From: PWQG01 sp040882255
GTDB taxonomy: Bacteria; Pseudomonadota; Gammaproteobacteria; Pseudomonadales; Pseudohongiellaceae
NCBI GenBank assembly: GCA_040882255.1
Contig: JBBEBP010000007.1
Span: forward strand, 1 to 64,000
Direction: 5' to 3'
DNA length: 64,000 nucleotides
Shown: one piece after another, positions 24,777 through 32,985 of the stretch
Position numbering within the stretch: the first letter of the stretch is position 1
Layout: each line of letters starts with the position of its first letter
Notes under the pieces: model-generated
Databases searched by the model: none
The model's input: the letters and a program-made list of their open reading frames with translations, nothing else
Told to the model about the DNA's origin: nothing
Made by a program: the position numbers and the translations under genes

Positions 24777-26105
24777 ATGTGGATGATGCACCGCCGATCG
24801 GATTGCGCGGGATTCTCCGGGAACGCCGCATGGGCAGCCCTGTTATGGGTGGCCATCTCTGTCATGCCCCTGCATGTCACTGCGCAGCCGGGCGGGGGAC
24901 TGCCAGCTGGTGATGCCGGGGAAGCGGGGCTGGCACCGGCGCGACTGCAACTGCTGGACGCCATGCTGGATCAGCATGTGGATGATGGCCGGGTACCGGG
25001 GCTGGTGGTCGCGGTGGCCCGTCATGGCCGTCTGGTCCACCTGAAGACGGCTGGGTGGCAGACACTGGATGATCGTCGGCCCATGCAGGCCGATTCCCTG
25101 TTTCAGATCCGTTCGATGAGCAAACCGATCACGGCCGTGGCGGTGATGCAGCTGTGGGAACAGGGTCGTCTGAGGCTGGATGATCCTGTGGCTGACTATA
25201 TCCCCGCGTTCTTGAACCCTCGTGTCCTGTTGACTCCGGATGACGTGTCGTCGGGCACCCGCCGTGCATCCCGGCAACTGACCATTGAGGATCTTCTGTT
25301 ACACCAGGGTGGCCTCAGTCACCGGTTCAGCCCCTTGTACCGGGACAATGGTGTCCGGTCGCGTGACGACACGCTGGAAGAGCTGGTTGAGAAAGTGGCC
25401 GCGCAGCCTCTGGTCGCCGATCCCGGCGCTTTGTGGAACTACAGTATTTCCACCACGGTGCTGGGCCGGATTGTGGAAATCATCTCGGGCCAGCGTTTTG
25501 ATGCCTACCTGGACGAGCATGTTTTCGGGCCTTTGAAGATGACGGATACCGGCTTCCATGTACCGTCGGGGAAAGTGGACAGATTGGCGCGCGCTTACCA
25601 GCTGGCCATGCAGCCCGGCCAGGAGGTTCAAGAGTTGCCGGAAATGGAGACTCCGATCACGGAGCTTCCGGCATTGCTGGAAGGGGCGGCCGGAATGGTC
25701 AGCTCGGCGCCGGATTATCTGCGGTTTCTCCAGACCATGCTCAATGGAGGAGAGCTGGATGGCGAACGGATTCTGCAGCCGGACACGGTGCGCCTGTTGA
25801 CCACCAGTCAGCTGGATGAGGCCCTGCGTCCTCTGCGGCTCAGCGGGCGGGAACTGCCGGGATTGGGTTGGGGTTACGGTTTTTCTGTGATGATGGAGCC
25901 GGAGCAGAGCCGTTACGGTGTCAATCAGGGCGAATTCGGGTGGAACGGGTCGTTGGGGACGTTTTCCTGGGCGGATCCGCAGACGGGTACCATCGCCCTG
26001 TTGTTGATGCAGGTCAGTCCGTCCGGCGCCTGGTCGCTGGCGGACAAGTTCAAGTCCCTGGTTCATGTGAGTCTGGTTGACGAGCCGACAGGTGTGAAGG
26101 AGTGA
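24777..26105 (+). CDS. Exported beta-lactamase-fold serine hydrolase
   Basis: From ATG 24777 the product is 442 residues with a signal peptide ending near LHVTAQ. The class C beta-lactamase/DD-peptidase fold shows the SxxK motif S113-M-S-K116, Y222-S-I in place of the usual Y-x-N, and LLLHQGGLSHRF of the esterase branch. The Tyr motif suggests an esterase rather than an antibiotic-hydrolysing enzyme. The start is uncertain: ATGs at 24783 and 24786 and one at 24750 are in frame. Its stop overlaps the next start (TGATG), so the hydrolases are co-translated. Confidence 0.85.
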   Translation: MWMMHRRSDCAGFSGNAAWAALLWVAISVMPLHVTAQPGGGLPAGDAGEAGLAPARLQLLDAMLDQHVDDGRVPGLVVAVARHGRLVHLKTAGWQTLDDRRPMQADSLFQIRSMSKPITAVAVMQLWEQGRLRLDDPVADYIPAFLNPRVLLTPDDVSSGTRRASRQLTIEDLLLHQGGLSHRFSPLYRDNGVRSRDDTLEELVEKVAAQPLVADPGALWNYSISTTVLGRIVEIISGQRFDAYLDEHVFGPLKMTDTGFHVPSGKVDRLARAYQLAMQPGQEVQELPEMETPITELPALLEGAAGMVSSAPDYLRFLQTMLNGGELDGERILQPDTVRLLTTSQLDEALRPLRLSGRELPGLGWGYGFSVMMEPEQSRYGVNQGEFGWNGSLGTFSWADPQTGTIALLLMQVSPSGAWSLADKFKSLVHVSLVDEPTGVKE

Positions 26106-27091
26106 TGCGAGTATTGTGGTTGATTGTGGGTCTGGGTCTGTCGCTGACGGTTGCGGCGCAGAACGAAGACGGGCTGCCGGAGGGGCTGCAAACTGTAGAA
26201 TTCTACAGTGACCATGTTGCCCGGCGGATGAAATACGATGTGGTGTTGCCGCCGGATTACGAGGAGAGCGGGCGCAGTTATCCGGTCATCTACCTGTTGC
26301 ATGGTTTCATGCAGAACTACACGGTATGGGGACGCAATCTGGGGGCGGCCGGATTAGCGCGCGAACTGGGAGACATGATCCTGGTGATGCCTGATGGCGG
26401 GAACAGCTGGTACGTGGATTATGCGGAAAGTCACAACGGTCAGGTCAATCAGTGGGAGAGTTACCTGATGAAGGATCTGATTCCGGATGTGGAACAGCGT
26501 TTCCGCGTCATCGCGCGCCGTGAGGGCCGGGCCGTCGCCGGTCTTTCCATGGGAGGTTACGGCGCTGTCATGCTGGGGCTGCGCCATCCCGACGATTTTG
26601 TGTCCGTCGCCAGCACCAGCGGGGGTCTGGGATTCGCGAGAGATCGGGCCCGGTCGCTGGAAGAGGGAGATCCGCCCCGTCTGTCCACCGCACCACAATT
26701 GCCGGAGCATCTTGCCAGGGCGCAGCAGGCCATTGCCGACATCATCGACGTGGAAGGGTTCGAGACACAGAAGGAAAGAACTCCCTCAGGCATTGCTTTC
26801 ACGACCGCCGAGGAGGCTCGGGCCCATGATCCTTTCACGCTCATCTACGAAGTGCCCCGCGCGGAGCTGCCGCATTTCCATATTGATGCCGGAACTTCGG
26901 ACCGGCTGATCCGTGTGGCTCATGAGCTGGCACAGACGTTGATGCTGAACAGTATCCCGGTCAGTTACATGCAGCGGGAGGGGCGGCATGATGCTGCGTA
27001 CTGGCGACGATCGGTTCAACACTTTCTGCCAGTACAGCTACGGGTAATGAAGGAAGCCCTCGAAACTCATGAGTATGATGGTGGCCGCTGA
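26105..27091 (+). CDS. Exported esterase of the antigen 85/esterase D family
   Basis: ATG 26105 overlaps the previous stop codon by one base. The 328-residue product has a signal peptide (MRVLWLIVGLGLSLTVAAQ) and the PF00756-type fold: VIYLLHGFMQN, the nucleophile VAGLSMGGYGAV (Ser148), DAGTSDRLI for the acid and GRHDAAYW for the histidine. Substrates in this family are acyl or feruloyl esters and glutathione thioesters, but the signal peptide argues against S-formylglutathione. It overlaps modF by 23 bases. Confidence 0.88.
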   Translation: MRVLWLIVGLGLSLTVAAQNEDGLPEGLQTVEFYSDHVARRMKYDVVLPPDYEESGRSYPVIYLLHGFMQNYTVWGRNLGAAGLARELGDMILVMPDGGNSWYVDYAESHNGQVNQWESYLMKDLIPDVEQRFRVIARREGRAVAGLSMGGYGAVMLGLRHPDDFVSVASTSGGLGFARDRARSLEEGDPPRLSTAPQLPEHLARAQQAIADIIDVEGFETQKERTPSGIAFTTAEEARAHDPFTLIYEVPRAELPHFHIDAGTSDRLIRVAHELAQTLMLNSIPVSYMQREGRHDAAYWRRSVQHFLPVQLRVMKEALETHEYDGGR

Positions 27092-28574
27092 TCCGAAAAT
27101 GGCATGGATCACGGTGGACGAGGCGGTATGCCGGATCAATGCCCGGCATCAGCTGATCATCGATCACTTCCAGTTGTCGCCCGGTCAGCACTGGTGCATC
27201 TTTGGCGGCAACGGTGCGGGCAAGTCCCTGTTCGCCGCCTTGCTGTGCGGGCGTCTGCGCAGCGGAGGTAACCGCGTGAGTTACGCGGCCTGCCTGGAGC
27301 CCGGCCGCGATATTGCGGTGGTCTCCTTCGAGGAGCAGCAACGCCTTCAGGCCCGGGACAACCGGCACGATATCAGCGAATACAACCCTTCGGCCAGGGA
27401 CGCGGGGACTACTGTCCGGCGCCTGATCAGCCGTCGTCCGAAAACGGGAAGTGATGCGTTCGATTGGCTGATCGGGGAGCTGGGGCTCACATCCCTGCTT
27501 GACCAGGGCATCCGTTTTCTGTCTTCGGGGCAGATGCGGCGGGCCATGCTGGCGGCGGCGCTGTATCGTCGTCCGAAGGTGCTGGTGCTCGACGAACCGC
27601 TGGAAAGTATCGACCGCCAGTCACGCGAGCGTATCATCGCGGTCATCCAGGGGTGGCAGTCGGGCGACAATGCCAGCCTGGTGCTGAACCGGCGCCAGTC
27701 CAGTCTGCTACCCGGCATGAACCGGCTGATGCTGATGCAGGATCTTCGTATCGTAGCCAGTGGACTCTTCTCCGATCTGGAACCGTGTCTGGATTCCGTG
27801 CTGCCCGCGTTGCCCGCTTTGCCGGAGCGCCTCCCCGAACCGGTTCGGGGTCATATGCCACCGCCGCTGCCCGCCGATACGCCGTTGATCGAGTTGCGGG
27901 GCATATCCGCCGCGTATGGCGCACTCTCTGTGCTGGCGAATCTTGACTGGACCGTCTTCAAGGGACAGCACGTCCTGATCGAGGGACCGAATGGGTGCGG
28001 AAAATCCACGTTGTTGGCGCTGTTGACCGGAGATAATCACAAGGCCTACGGGCAGGATGTGTTTTTGTTCGGAAGGCGGCGGGGCACCGGGGAAAGTGTC
28101 TGGAACGTGAAGTCCCTGTTTGGCATCGTCTCCAATGAGCTGCACAACCGCTACGTTCGTGGCTGGAATGTACTGGACGTTGTGGTCTCCGGATTCTTCG
28201 ATTCCGTGGGACTTTATGATGATGCCGGGGCTTCGGAAATCGCTGCGGCCCGCGAATGGCTGTCCGCCACGGGGCTGCAGGGAGTGGATCATGCTTCCTA
28301 CCATGAGCTGTCCTTTGGCCAGCAGCGGCTGGTGCTGCTGGCCAGGGCCATGGTGAAGCATCCACGGCTACTGGTGCTGGATGAGCCCTGTGTGGGACTG
28401 GATGATCGCTACCGGGCCCGTATGCTGGAGCTCATGGACCGGATTGCCGGTGGGGGGCGGACGCAGCTGCTGTATGTCAGTCACACCACCGGGGAGGCGC
28501 CCGCCTGCATCAATCAATGGTTCCGGTTCATCAGCCGTGGCGATAGCTCCTTCCGGGTCCGGATCACACCCTGA
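27069..28574 (+). CDS. modF: Twin ATP-binding cassette protein ModF
   Basis: The 501-residue protein has two ABC ATPase domains and no membrane segments. Domain 1 has Walker A FGGNGAGKS, signature LSSGQMRR and Walker B VLVLDEPLE; domain 2 has EGPNGCGKST, ELSFGQQRL and LLVLDEPCVGLD. The layout and segments such as TGDNHKAYG, LFGRRRGTGES and LLYVSHTTGEAPACI match E. coli ModF (PhrA), whose role is unsettled. No modABC genes are in the window. ATGs at 27075 and 27078 are alternative starts. Confidence 0.88.
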   Translation: MSMMVAADPKMAWITVDEAVCRINARHQLIIDHFQLSPGQHWCIFGGNGAGKSLFAALLCGRLRSGGNRVSYAACLEPGRDIAVVSFEEQQRLQARDNRHDISEYNPSARDAGTTVRRLISRRPKTGSDAFDWLIGELGLTSLLDQGIRFLSSGQMRRAMLAAALYRRPKVLVLDEPLESIDRQSRERIIAVIQGWQSGDNASLVLNRRQSSLLPGMNRLMLMQDLRIVASGLFSDLEPCLDSVLPALPALPERLPEPVRGHMPPPLPADTPLIELRGISAAYGALSVLANLDWTVFKGQHVLIEGPNGCGKSTLLALLTGDNHKAYGQDVFLFGRRRGTGESVWNVKSLFGIVSNELHNRYVRGWNVLDVVVSGFFDSVGLYDDAGASEIAAAREWLSATGLQGVDHASYHELSFGQQRLVLLARAMVKHPRLLVLDEPCVGLDDRYRARMLELMDRIAGGGRTQLLYVSHTTGEAPACINQWFRFISRGDSSFRVRITP

Positions 28575-28586
28575 TGGAGCGGCGGA

Positions 28587-29642
28587 TCAGTCGGGCTCGC
28601 CATCCTCTTCCGGCCACTGCAGAATGCCTCCACGGATATTCGCCACCTGTTCGTGGCCCGCGTCACGGAGAATTCCCAGGGCCAGTGATGAACGTTTTCC
28701 GGACCGGCACAGGGTCACCACCGGTCGGTTATCAGGCACCTCACCAATACGATCGCGCAGTTCTCCGATAGGAATCCGGACAAGATTGTGCAGGGTCTGT
28801 GGGCCGTCGCGGAACTCATCCGGTTCGCGGACGTCCAGGATGGTCACCGAGGGCTGGTTCTGTACCACCCATGCCGGATCCACTTCAGGGAAACCGGCCA
28901 GCGTGATGCGCAGGTCCGCCCAGTGCTGTTCGTCCGGCATATTCCCGTCTTCCGGTTCGCCGCAGCGCATGTTGTTGGGAAGCGCCTCATCGATTTTCCT
29001 GGGGTGGGGCAGCTGCATGGCCTGCATGTAATGGATGAAATCCTTCTCGCTGGCCTGCCCGCCAACGCGTGGATTGTGCTGTTTTTCTTCCGCCACGGTC
29101 GATCTTGTGCGGCCATTGTAGTCATGCGCGGGGTAGATCAGGCAATGGTCCGGCAGGGTGAAGATCTGCCGGGTGATGGATTGATACAGGCGTGCAGGGT
29201 CGCCCTGCTGGAAGTCGCTGCGGCCACAGCCCCTGATCAGCAGCGCATCGCCCGTGAAGGCCATGCTCTGATCCTCCAGGACATAGGTGTTACAGCCGTT
29301 GGTGTGGCCGGGTGTGGACCGGACGTCCAGGTTGATGTTGCGGACACCGAACCGGTCTCCGTCAGACAGTGCTATATCTACGTTGCGGGCTTCCACGGCG
29401 GCGGACAGGCCGATCAGGCATCCCGTATGCTGCTTCAGCAACCAGGCCGCCGTCACATGGTCGGCGTGGGCATGGGTATCTACAGCGAGTTTCAGGGTCA
29501 GGTCGAGCTCCCTGAGCAATGCCAGATCCCGCTGCACCTGTTCGAACACGGGGTCAATGAGGATGGCTTCCCGGCTGGATTCATCGCCCAGCAGGTACGT
29601 GTAGGTGGACGACGTGTCATCGTATAGCTGGCGAAAGATCAT
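28587..29642 (-). CDS. Persulfide dioxygenase-rhodanese fusion
   Basis: Residues 1-240 form an ETHE1-type metallo-beta-lactamase domain with H57-x-H59-x-D61-H62, H113 and D132, a mononuclear iron site that oxidises glutathione persulfide to sulfite. Residues about 265-351 form a rhodanese domain with the catalytic loop C312-RSGKRS, which moves sulfane sulfur. Fusions of this kind (PRF) combine sulfur transfer and oxidation. No SQR gene is in the window. It is convergent with modF, with 12 bases between the stops. Confidence 0.92.
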   Translation of the reverse strand: MIFRQLYDDTSSTYTYLLGDESSREAILIDPVFEQVQRDLALLRELDLTLKLAVDTHAHADHVTAAWLLKQHTGCLIGLSAAVEARNVDIALSDGDRFGVRNINLDVRSTPGHTNGCNTYVLEDQSMAFTGDALLIRGCGRSDFQQGDPARLYQSITRQIFTLPDHCLIYPAHDYNGRTRSTVAEEKQHNPRVGGQASEKDFIHYMQAMQLPHPRKIDEALPNNMRCGEPEDGNMPDEQHWADLRITLAGFPEVDPAWVVQNQPSVTILDVREPDEFRDGPQTLHNLVRIPIGELRDRIGEVPDNRPVVTLCRSGKRSSLALGILRDAGHEQVANIRGGILQWPEEDGEPD

Positions 29643-29670
29643 GGGGTACGCTCCTGTCGGGTCGGGAAGT

Positions 29671-30414
29671 TCAGTGCCCGGGGCGGCACACGCTGAAGTT
29701 GTTCTTCTCCAGTATAGTACGCAGTTGGCGGGCGGTTGTCAGGGCCTCGGGGTGGTCACCGTGCAGACAGACCGTGTCGGCCCGCAGCTTCAGCCGTTGA
29801 CCGGTAGTGCTTGTTACACCGGCGCCTGATGCCAACGCCAGACACTGGCGCACCATGTCTTGTTGCGACGATAATACCGCTCCCGGTTCGCTCCGGGGAA
29901 GCAAGGCACCATCGTCGGTATAGCGGCGATCCGCAAATACTTCCTCCAGCACCCTCAGGCCGCGTTCTCGGGCAATATTGATGAACGGGCTGCCGGAGAG
30001 ACCGACCAGGAAAAGATCGCCATCCACTGATTCGACGGCTTCGCAGACGGTTCTGGCCAGGTTGGGGTCCCGGGCTGCCTGGTTGTACAGCGCTCCATGC
30101 GGCTTGACGTGATGCAGGGCGCCGCCTTGTGCGTTCACGCGCTGTCGCAACTCCAGCAACTGCCGCACCAGGGTCTCCCGGAGAGCGGCTGGCGTCATGT
30201 CCAGTGGCAGGCGCCCGAAATTCCACCGGTCGGGGTAGGAGGGGTGGGCACCGATGGCCACGTCATGCAACAGGGCATGATGGATCGCCGAAGCGATGTC
30301 GTCATCGGTACCGGCATGCGCGCCACAACTGATGTTGGCCGAGCTGACCAGTGTCAGTAAATCCCTGTCGTGTGGGCCTCCCTCTCCCAGATCCGCATTC
30401 AGGTCGATGTTCAT
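29671..30414 (-). CDS. pxpA: 5-oxoprolinase subunit A (LamB/YcsF family)
   Basis: ATG 30414 starts MNIDLNADLGEGGPHD; the 247-residue protein has the SANISCGAHAGTDDDI, GAHPSYPDRWNFGR and HHVKPHGALYN signatures. PxpA opens the 5-oxoproline ring in an ATP-dependent reaction with PxpB and PxpC. It is the last gene of pxpB-pxpC-pxpA and its start overlaps the pxpC stop by 4 bases. Confidence 0.94.
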   Translation of the reverse strand: MNIDLNADLGEGGPHDRDLLTLVSSANISCGAHAGTDDDIASAIHHALLHDVAIGAHPSYPDRWNFGRLPLDMTPAALRETLVRQLLELRQRVNAQGGALHHVKPHGALYNQAARDPNLARTVCEAVESVDGDLFLVGLSGSPFINIARERGLRVLEEVFADRRYTDDGALLPRSEPGAVLSSQQDMVRQCLALASGAGVTSTTGQRLKLRADTVCLHGDHPEALTTARQLRTILEKNNFSVCRPGH

Positions 30415-31376
30415 GCGCCCTCTCCGCTGGCGGACAGGTTCAGTATGGACCAGTATCGTTGCCATTCCCGGTTTGCGGTTTGCGCTTCCTCCACACTGAC
30501 CTGTTCAAGGCGAATCCGGCTGCCCGGCCCCAGGTACGCCAGCTGCCAGAGATCAGCTGTGATGATGCTGGCAATACGCGGATAACCGCCGGTCGTCTGT
30601 GCATCGTTGGCCAGTATAATGGGACGCCCGTCGGGCGGCACCTGGATTACGCCCGGTAACACCGCTGATGATGGCATTCCGCCGCCCACGTCACCCTGCA
30701 ATGGCATGCCCGAGAGGCGCAGGCCCATGCGGTTGCACTGTCGCCCCACGGTCCAGCGGGTCTGCCAGAGGTCCATGCGCGCCTGCGGAGTGAATCGTTC
30801 GAATTCGGGGCCGGGGATGGCCCTCACCCGGCCTGTCGGCCCGATGGACCGGATGCCATCCAGCAACCGCCGCCCGGCATCGGCATGATGGCTGACATGA
30901 ATGCGATCGCCGGACTGCACGGGTCTGCCTTCCAGGCCGCCAAAACGATTGTTGAGGTCCGTGCTGCGCGAGCCAAGTATTTCCGGCACATCAATGCCTC
31001 CGGCCATGCCCAGTACCGCATAGGTGCGGGGTTGACGACGGCCCGGCAGTAACAGCAGTTGGCCCTGTCGGACACGGTGCACGAAACCCGGCAACAGTCG
31101 GCCTTCCGGAATCGGTTGACGGTGCTGGTCGATGAGTCTTGCATCGGTGTCGTCACCGGACAGCGCGATGTCGCAGTCTGAATGGCAGGCGAGCAGCAGA
31201 GGGAAATGCAGAACCTCCAGTACAGCATCCTGCCGGGCATTGCCCAGCAACAGGTTGGCCTGTGCTGCCGCGACCGGATCCAGACACCCTGACTGCCCCA
31301 CACCCAGGTGTCTCAGGCCGTGTCGTCCCTGATCCTGAACGGTGGTGAGCGGGCCGCAGCGTAACACTTCAAACAT
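30411..31376 (-). CDS. pxpC: 5-oxoprolinase subunit C (biotin-dependent carboxylase-like domain)
   Basis: ATG 31376 gives a 321-residue product beginning MFEVLRCGPLTTVQDQGRHGLR. The segments MAGGIDVPEILGSRSTDLNNRFGG-type, GVIQVPPDGRPIILANDAQTTGGY and PRIASIITADL are typical of PxpC. It works with PxpA and PxpB to convert 5-oxoproline to glutamate. The start overlaps pxpB by 8 bases. Confidence 0.93.
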   Translation of the reverse strand: MFEVLRCGPLTTVQDQGRHGLRHLGVGQSGCLDPVAAAQANLLLGNARQDAVLEVLHFPLLLACHSDCDIALSGDDTDARLIDQHRQPIPEGRLLPGFVHRVRQGQLLLLPGRRQPRTYAVLGMAGGIDVPEILGSRSTDLNNRFGGLEGRPVQSGDRIHVSHHADAGRRLLDGIRSIGPTGRVRAIPGPEFERFTPQARMDLWQTRWTVGRQCNRMGLRLSGMPLQGDVGGGMPSSAVLPGVIQVPPDGRPIILANDAQTTGGYPRIASIITADLWQLAYLGPGSRIRLEQVSVEEAQTANREWQRYWSILNLSASGEGA

Positions 31377-32070
31377 GGATGGCCTCGGCAATGGTGAACC
31401 GTACACGATCGCCCGGCAGCAGCAGTGTGGGGCGTTCGGGGTTATCAGCGTCAAACAGCTTCAATTCGGTGTGGCCGATGATCAGCCAGCCGCCGGGTGA
31501 GGGTGAGGGATAGATGCCGGTGCGGTCGGCTCCTATGGCTACCGAGCCAGCCGGAATCCGGGAGCGGGGGGTGTCGCGCCGGGGGGTGTTCAGCGCCGGG
31601 TCGAGTCCGTGCAGGTAGGGAAACCCGGGCTGGAAACCCAGGCACAGCACTTCATAGGTATTCGCGGCATGACGCTCGATGACCGATTGTGGGGTCAGAC
31701 CGGTATGCCGTGCCACCTGCATCAGATCAGGACCGTGTTCGCCGCCGTAGCAGACCGGGATTTCCACTGTGCGTGGCGGGAGCGATGGCCTGTCTTCCAG
31801 GCGTTTCCAGCATGACTCCAGCCGCTCGGTCAGCTCGGTCAGTGGCATGGAGGCGTCCGGAGTGAGTTCCAGCATCAGGTTGCCGGGTCCCGGCACGATA
31901 TCACGCAGGGGGCCGTCAGGATTCGATGCGCTGCACAGGCTGTGCTTTCGGAGGTCCTGCGCCAGGCGCAAGACGCGGCGCTGGATGTGTGGAATATCGA
32001 CATGATGCGAGAAACTGATCAGCAGCGCCCGATCATTGACCAGGCTGATGACTGGATCCAGCGTACTCAT
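31369..32070 (-). CDS. pxpB: 5-oxoprolinase subunit B
   Basis: ATG 32070 (MSTLDPVISLV) follows GGAG at 6 bases and gives 233 residues. The family segments VEIPVCYGGEHGPDL, LGFQPGFPYLHGLDP and GSVAIGADRTGIYPSPSPGGW are present. PxpB is the kinase-like subunit. It is the promoter-proximal gene of the three-gene operon and divergent from the SIMPL gene. Confidence 0.93.
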   Translation of the reverse strand: MSTLDPVISLVNDRALLISFSHHVDIPHIQRRVLRLAQDLRKHSLCSASNPDGPLRDIVPGPGNLMLELTPDASMPLTELTERLESCWKRLEDRPSLPPRTVEIPVCYGGEHGPDLMQVARHTGLTPQSVIERHAANTYEVLCLGFQPGFPYLHGLDPALNTPRRDTPRSRIPAGSVAIGADRTGIYPSPSPGGWLIIGHTELKLFDADNPERPTLLLPGDRVRFTIAEAIHV

Positions 32071-32202
32071 GACAGCTCCGTTCACCACGCAAGAGGGTGG
32101 CTTCTGCTACAGTGTAGCCTGAAGATCGCCCGCTTTGCAGGTGCAATTGCCGGATAACCTGCATAGAATGCCAGCGATGGGGTAATCATCCCGGAGGTAC
32201 AC

Positions 32203-32940
32203 ATGTCCAGGTCACTTTGTGCGTTTTTCCCGCGGATTACGGTAGTAGTTGCGTTATTGCTGCAGTCTGTTTCCATTCAGGCGCAGCAGGCCGGTTCTGC
32301 CGGACTGTTGCCGGAAGGGCAGACACTGATCCAGTTGTCAGTGACCGAGCGCCGGGATGTGACGCCGGACCGGCTGGTAGCCACTCTGCGCGTGGAGAAG
32401 GAGGACCGGAATCCGCAGGCGCTGCAGCGGCAGATAAACTCGATGATGGAGCAGGCGCTGGACCATATCGGTGAACCCGGGGACATCACGGTCAGTACCG
32501 GACGCTATACGGTGCATCAGTACCAGCGTCAGCCGCAGGGTGGACGGAGTGACATGATCTGGCGGGGCAGTCAATCGTTGAGCCTGCGGACCGAGGCGGC
32601 CCATCAGCGTGTGCACGAACTGGCGGGAGCGTTGCAGGGGATGGGCTTCGTGATGAACCAGTTGAGTTGGGAGTTGAGCAACCGGCAGGCCGACGAGACT
32701 CGCGAGGCATTGCTGGAAGCAGCGATCGGAAGGGCTCAGGCACAGGCCGGGCGGGCCGGTCAGGCGCTGGGCAAAGACGATGTGGAACTGGCCGAGGTCA
32801 CCGTCCAGAACGCGGGCGGATTCTCGCCCGAGATGATGCGCAGCACGGCCATGGACGCGACGGGTAGCAGTGTACCGTCTTCCCGCCCCGGTGAGACCGA
32901 GGTGACGCTCACCATCAATGTCAGAGCGGTGGCCCGCTGA
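32203..32940 (+). CDS. Exported SIMPL (DUF541) domain protein
   Basis: The 245-residue product has a signal peptide ending VSIQAQ and a SIMPL domain: the opening LIQLSVTERRDVTPDRLVAT, a middle NRQADETREALLEAAIGRAQAQA and a final strand ETEVTLTINVRAVAR. SIMPL proteins are periplasmic, with a BP26-like channel-forming fold; their role is poorly defined. It is 45 bases upstream of the PQQ dehydrogenase, in the same direction. Confidence 0.85.
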   Translation: MSRSLCAFFPRITVVVALLLQSVSIQAQQAGSAGLLPEGQTLIQLSVTERRDVTPDRLVATLRVEKEDRNPQALQRQINSMMEQALDHIGEPGDITVSTGRYTVHQYQRQPQGGRSDMIWRGSQSLSLRTEAAHQRVHELAGALQGMGFVMNQLSWELSNRQADETREALLEAAIGRAQAQAGRAGQALGKDDVELAEVTVQNAGGFSPEMMRSTAMDATGSSVPSSRPGETEVTLTINVRAVAR

Positions 32941-32985
32941 CTGCCGTATCAGGCCTGCTGAAAATAATGATAACAGGAGAAACCA

